The translations under genes were made by a program, and so were the position numbers. Below, piece after piece: positions 62,184-64,000 of a DNA stretch of 64,000 bases (positions are counted from its first letter, which is position 1; every line of letters starts with the position of its first letter). The DNA comes from Micromonospora parathelypteridis. GTDB taxonomy: Bacteria; Actinomycetota; Actinomycetes; Mycobacteriales; Micromonosporaceae. Location of the stretch: positions 124,001-188,000 of the forward strand of contig NZ_JACHDP010000001.1 of the NCBI RefSeq assembly GCF_014201145.1, written 5' to 3'. Below the pieces are notes generated by a model that worked only from the letters and a program-made list of their open reading frames with translations, ran no database searches and was not told the origin of the DNA.

Positions 62184-62849
62184 TCACCCGAGCTTCGTCC
62201 ATTGCCCTTGGGAGATCACCTCGACGGAGCCGTCAACGACCTTGATGGCCGTCTGTTCGTCGATCGCATAGGCCGGAACGCCGATCCCAACGGCCCACCG
62301 CTGCGCGTCAGCCATGGTGTTCGTGGGGAAGTGGTTGAGGTGCGGGAAGATCGAGAAATCGGTGACTCCCAGGGTGCGGTCGTCCGGCGCGGACGGCCAC
62401 TCGACGAAGTAGTCTCCGACCCGGGGCGTCATCACCATGCTTCCGGCGCTCACTCCCACCCAGACCTTGTCGGACAGCGAAGGCAGCAGGTCGGCCAACC
62501 CGGACTCGCGCATCCAGTGGCACAGGTACGTCGCGTCGCCGCCGTCGACAAGGAGCACATCGGCCTCCCGGACCCAGGGGATCCATCGCTCCGCGCCGAT
62601 GGTGGGCAGCGCGGTGAGTTCGAGGACACCGAGCGACGCCCACCCCAGGCCGGACATGTACTGCCGGTCGGGCTTGGGCGCGGCGGCGACGAAGTCCCGC
62701 ACCGATGTCGGACCGCACATCGGGTGACCCCACTGTGCAGTCGGGACGCAGAGAGCGTGGCACTCGTCGATCGGCTTGCCGAGCATCTGCACGAGCGCTG
62801 AGTGGATGCTGGGATTCGTGACACCACCCGACGTGAGCAAGAGCTTCAC
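62184..62849 (-). CDS. Peptidase E (S51 family dipeptidase-like)
   Basis: 221 aa. Nucleophile Ser in VWVGVSAGSMVMTP, preceded by LLVDGGDATYL, as in PepE-type aspartyl dipeptidases and cyanophycinases. GTG at 62849 with AGGAGG 5 nt upstream: start well supported. Cytoplasmic. Single gene, with a recombinase relic just upstream on the same strand. GC content is moderately lower than that of the neighbours. Confidence 0.87.
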   Translation of the reverse strand: MKLLLTSGGVTNPSIHSALVQMLGKPIDECHALCVPTAQWGHPMCGPTSVRDFVAAAPKPDRQYMSGLGWASLGVLELTALPTIGAERWIPWVREADVLLVDGGDATYLCHWMRESGLADLLPSLSDKVWVGVSAGSMVMTPRVGDYFVEWPSAPDDRTLGVTDFSIFPHLNHFPTNTMADAQRWAVGIGVPAYAIDEQTAIKVVDGSVEVISQGQWTKLG

Positions 62850-62857
62850 AGTGCCTC

Positions 62858-63043
62858 CTAATTCACGCGTAGGGGCAGATTCCCAAGATGAGGGAACAAT
62901 CTGGGACCGATCGTAATTCGGGTCCCCTCTGTTGGAGGTCCGAGGTTCCTGCGGGCCCGGTCGTAGCGCGTGGTGGTTCGCGGGTCGGCGTGGCGGGCGG
63001 CGATCTGCACGTCGCGCAGGCTGACGCTCCTGATCGACTCCAT
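62858..63043 (-). pseudogene. Tyrosine recombinase/integrase, C-terminal relic
   Basis: About 60 codons with LRDVQIAARHADPRTTTRYDRARRNL, which is the C-terminal catalytic segment of phage-type tyrosine recombinases: the HxD-like histidine in ARHAD and the nucleophilic Tyr in TRYDRAR. The N-terminal ~250 residues and the rest of the catalytic box are missing. Upstream lies a long inverted repeat. A dead integrase left after excision or decay of a mobile element is the best reading. Confidence 0.75.
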
Positions 63044-63105
63044 ATCGGCGATATCGCGGCATCCGGGCGGCTGGACACCGCAATGTCGGCGATATGGAGT
63101 GGATC
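63032..63105. repeat. Inverted repeat beside the recombinase relic
   Basis: Arms GATCGACTCCATATCG (63032-63047) and CGATATGGAGTGGATC (63090-63105) match over 16 bp with one mismatch. The left arm also carries ATATCGGCGATAT, itself symmetric. AT-rich against the surroundings. It may be a former recombinase-binding or attachment site. The stretch 63106-63184 up to the DUF2064 gene shows nothing else. Confidence 0.6.
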
Positions 63106-63184
63106 ATGCGGGGACCGTGCCGCGCCGCGCCGCTCCCGGACGGCCCGTCGGGGACGGCGACCCGGAGGGGTGGCCCGACCCGGT

Positions 63185-63865
63185 TCACCACCGGTCGGGC
63201 GGCACCAGGGTGCGGTGGACCGCCGCGACCTGCCGGGCGAACCGACTCTCGGGCACCTCGACCGCCACCGCGAGCGCGTCGGGCCACTCGTCGACGTCGC
63301 GCAGCACCGGCAGCGGTGCGGTGCGCAGCCCTCGCAGGGTCAACGCCTCCCAGGTGTCCTGGCCGGTGTCGTGCGTCGACATCCGCACCGCCCGCAGCAC
63401 AATCGCGTGCCGGGGGTCGCGCAGGCCCAGCGCCCACCAGCCTCCGTCGTGCGCCCGGCCGAGAACCGCGTCGGCGGTACGCAGCCGACGGACCGCGGCG
63501 GCCAGCCGGGTCGGGGTCACCTGTGGGGTGTCCATCCCGATCTGCAGCACCGGCCGGCCCGGATACGCGGCCGCCACGTCGGCGTACGCGTTGGCGAGCC
63601 GGTCGCCAAGGCCCGCGCCCCGCTGCGCGAACACCGGCCAGCCGATCAGCGCGGCGGTCAACTCGGCGAAGTCCTCGGCCTCGGTCAGCTGGCCCGCGCA
63701 GGCCAGCACGGGGGTCACCCCGGGGGTCGCGCGGACCGCGTCGAGGGTGTCGCGCAGCGCCGCGGCGGCGATCCGGGCCGCCTGCGCGGCGGTGGCCGGT
63801 GGACAGAGGCGGGTCTTCACCGCTCCGGCGACCGGCGCTTTGGCGACCACCAGCAGGACGGTCAC
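63185..63865 (-). CDS. DUF2064 / TIGR04282-type glycosyltransferase-like protein
   Basis: 226 aa, nucleotide-diphospho-sugar fold. VAKAPVAGAVKTRLCPP at the N-terminus is the nucleotide loop; IGMDTPQVTP is the metal-binding Asp motif; LGRAHDGGWWALGL is the family signature. The function of this group is unsettled (it was linked to arsenosugar-type pathways and to cofactor nucleotidyl transfer). GTG at 63865 overlaps the stop of the GT2 gene (GTGA), so the two act together. Confidence 0.87.
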   Translation of the reverse strand: MTVLLVVAKAPVAGAVKTRLCPPATAAQAARIAAAALRDTLDAVRATPGVTPVLACAGQLTEAEDFAELTAALIGWPVFAQRGAGLGDRLANAYADVAAAYPGRPVLQIGMDTPQVTPTRLAAAVRRLRTADAVLGRAHDGGWWALGLRDPRHAIVLRAVRMSTHDTGQDTWEALTLRGLRTAPLPVLRDVDEWPDALAVAVEVPESRFARQVAAVHRTLVPPDRW

Positions 63866-64000
63866 CGGGGACCATCCACGGTACGCAGCACGCCGGCGAA
63901 GTCGCGGGTGGCGCGCAGGGTGCCCCGGACCGAGCCGGACACCTTGGAACGGGTGCCGGCGGCCCGGGGCGCGTACGTGACGTCCAGTTCGTGGATCCGC
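63862..64000 (-). CDS. Glycosyltransferase family 2, C-terminal end (cut by window)
   Basis: 46 codons at the window edge: the reading gives IHELDVTYAPRAAGTRSKVSGSVRGTLRATRDF, the C-terminal RSKVSGSxRGT pattern of GT2 enzymes of the dolichol-phosphate mannose synthase-like group that adjoin DUF2064 genes. The catalytic part lies beyond 64000. It ends at 63862 and overlaps the next gene by 4 bases. Confidence 0.75.
   Translation of the reverse strand, partial: RIHELDVTYAPRAAGTRSKVSGSVRGTLRATRDFAGVLRTVDGPR

Overview
The window is 64 kb of very GC-rich actinobacterial chromosome. Codon third positions are almost all G or C, GTG and TTG starts are common, and 4-base ATGA/GTGA overlaps are frequent. 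The gene set (DUF574 methyltransferase, DUF993, LtrA, a desferrioxamine-type des operon, MacB-like efflux with an OmpR-type two-component system, large secreted subtilases) and the intergenic palindrome family fit Micromonosporaceae, most likely Micromonospora or a close relative. This is inferred from gene content, not from a marker gene. I see no rRNA, tRNA or CRISPR, so it reads as an ordinary chromosomal stretch with accessory patches.

Layout. 0-12.5 kb: a small membrane protein, a DUF574 methyltransferase, a secreted ThuA/sorbosone-dehydrogenase/PKD/CBM6 protein behind a LacI-type palindrome, an SDR, a secreted subtilase behind a CebR-like box, and a DUF302-like gene divergent from a ThDP enzyme around a TetR-like palindrome. 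12.5-22.7 kb: a minus-strand operon (NMT1/THI5-type ABC importer, Gfo/Idh dehydrogenase, DUF993, sugar-phosphate isomerase/epimerase, NCS1/CodB-like permease). It is followed by a cupin gene divergent from a LacI regulator, with related operator-like boxes in front of both transcription units. 22.7-28.7 kb: GNAT, then a lower-GC transmembrane-Nudix gene flanked by ~51-bp direct repeats beside a large hairpin, then MFS, LysR, an NADPH-dependent FMN reductase divergent from MarR, and DUF1772.

28.7-40.7 kb is a hydroxamate siderophore locus. A minus-strand operon encodes a binding lipoprotein and DesA-DesB-DesC-DesD. The divergent plus-strand operon encodes two FecCD permeases, a FecE ATPase, an Ntn-hydrolase of the penicillin-amidase family and a second DesC-like acyltransferase. 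A DmdR/IdeR-type iron box lies between them and overlaps the des promoter. 40.8-48.6 kb: a second secreted subtilase, KDPG aldolase and KDG kinase (end of Entner-Doudoroff or hexuronate breakdown), a streptogrisin-like S1 protease and LtrA.

48.6-58.3 kb: a nucleosidase-like gene and a cell-envelope block: response regulator, sensor kinase, HlyD-like adaptor, MacB ATPase, MacB permease, DUF5666-like protein, a second orphan adaptor, a repeat-rich lipoprotein and a Rieske protein. An 11-bp-phased TCYGAG repeat occurs upstream of three of these transcription units and is a candidate regulator motif. 58.4-64 kb: a fusion of a DnaK-type ATPase, a proline-rich linker, one membrane segment and an outer beta-propeller; GNAT; a small, probably frameshifted gene; peptidase E; a tyrosine-recombinase relic; DUF2064; and the cut end of a family-2 glycosyltransferase.

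The items most worth following up are the repeat-flanked TM-Nudix gene, the phased TCYGAG motif, the membrane-spanning Hsp70/propeller fusion, the amidase plus second acyltransferase in the siderophore locus, and the uncharacterised catabolic operon at 12.5-20.5 kb.
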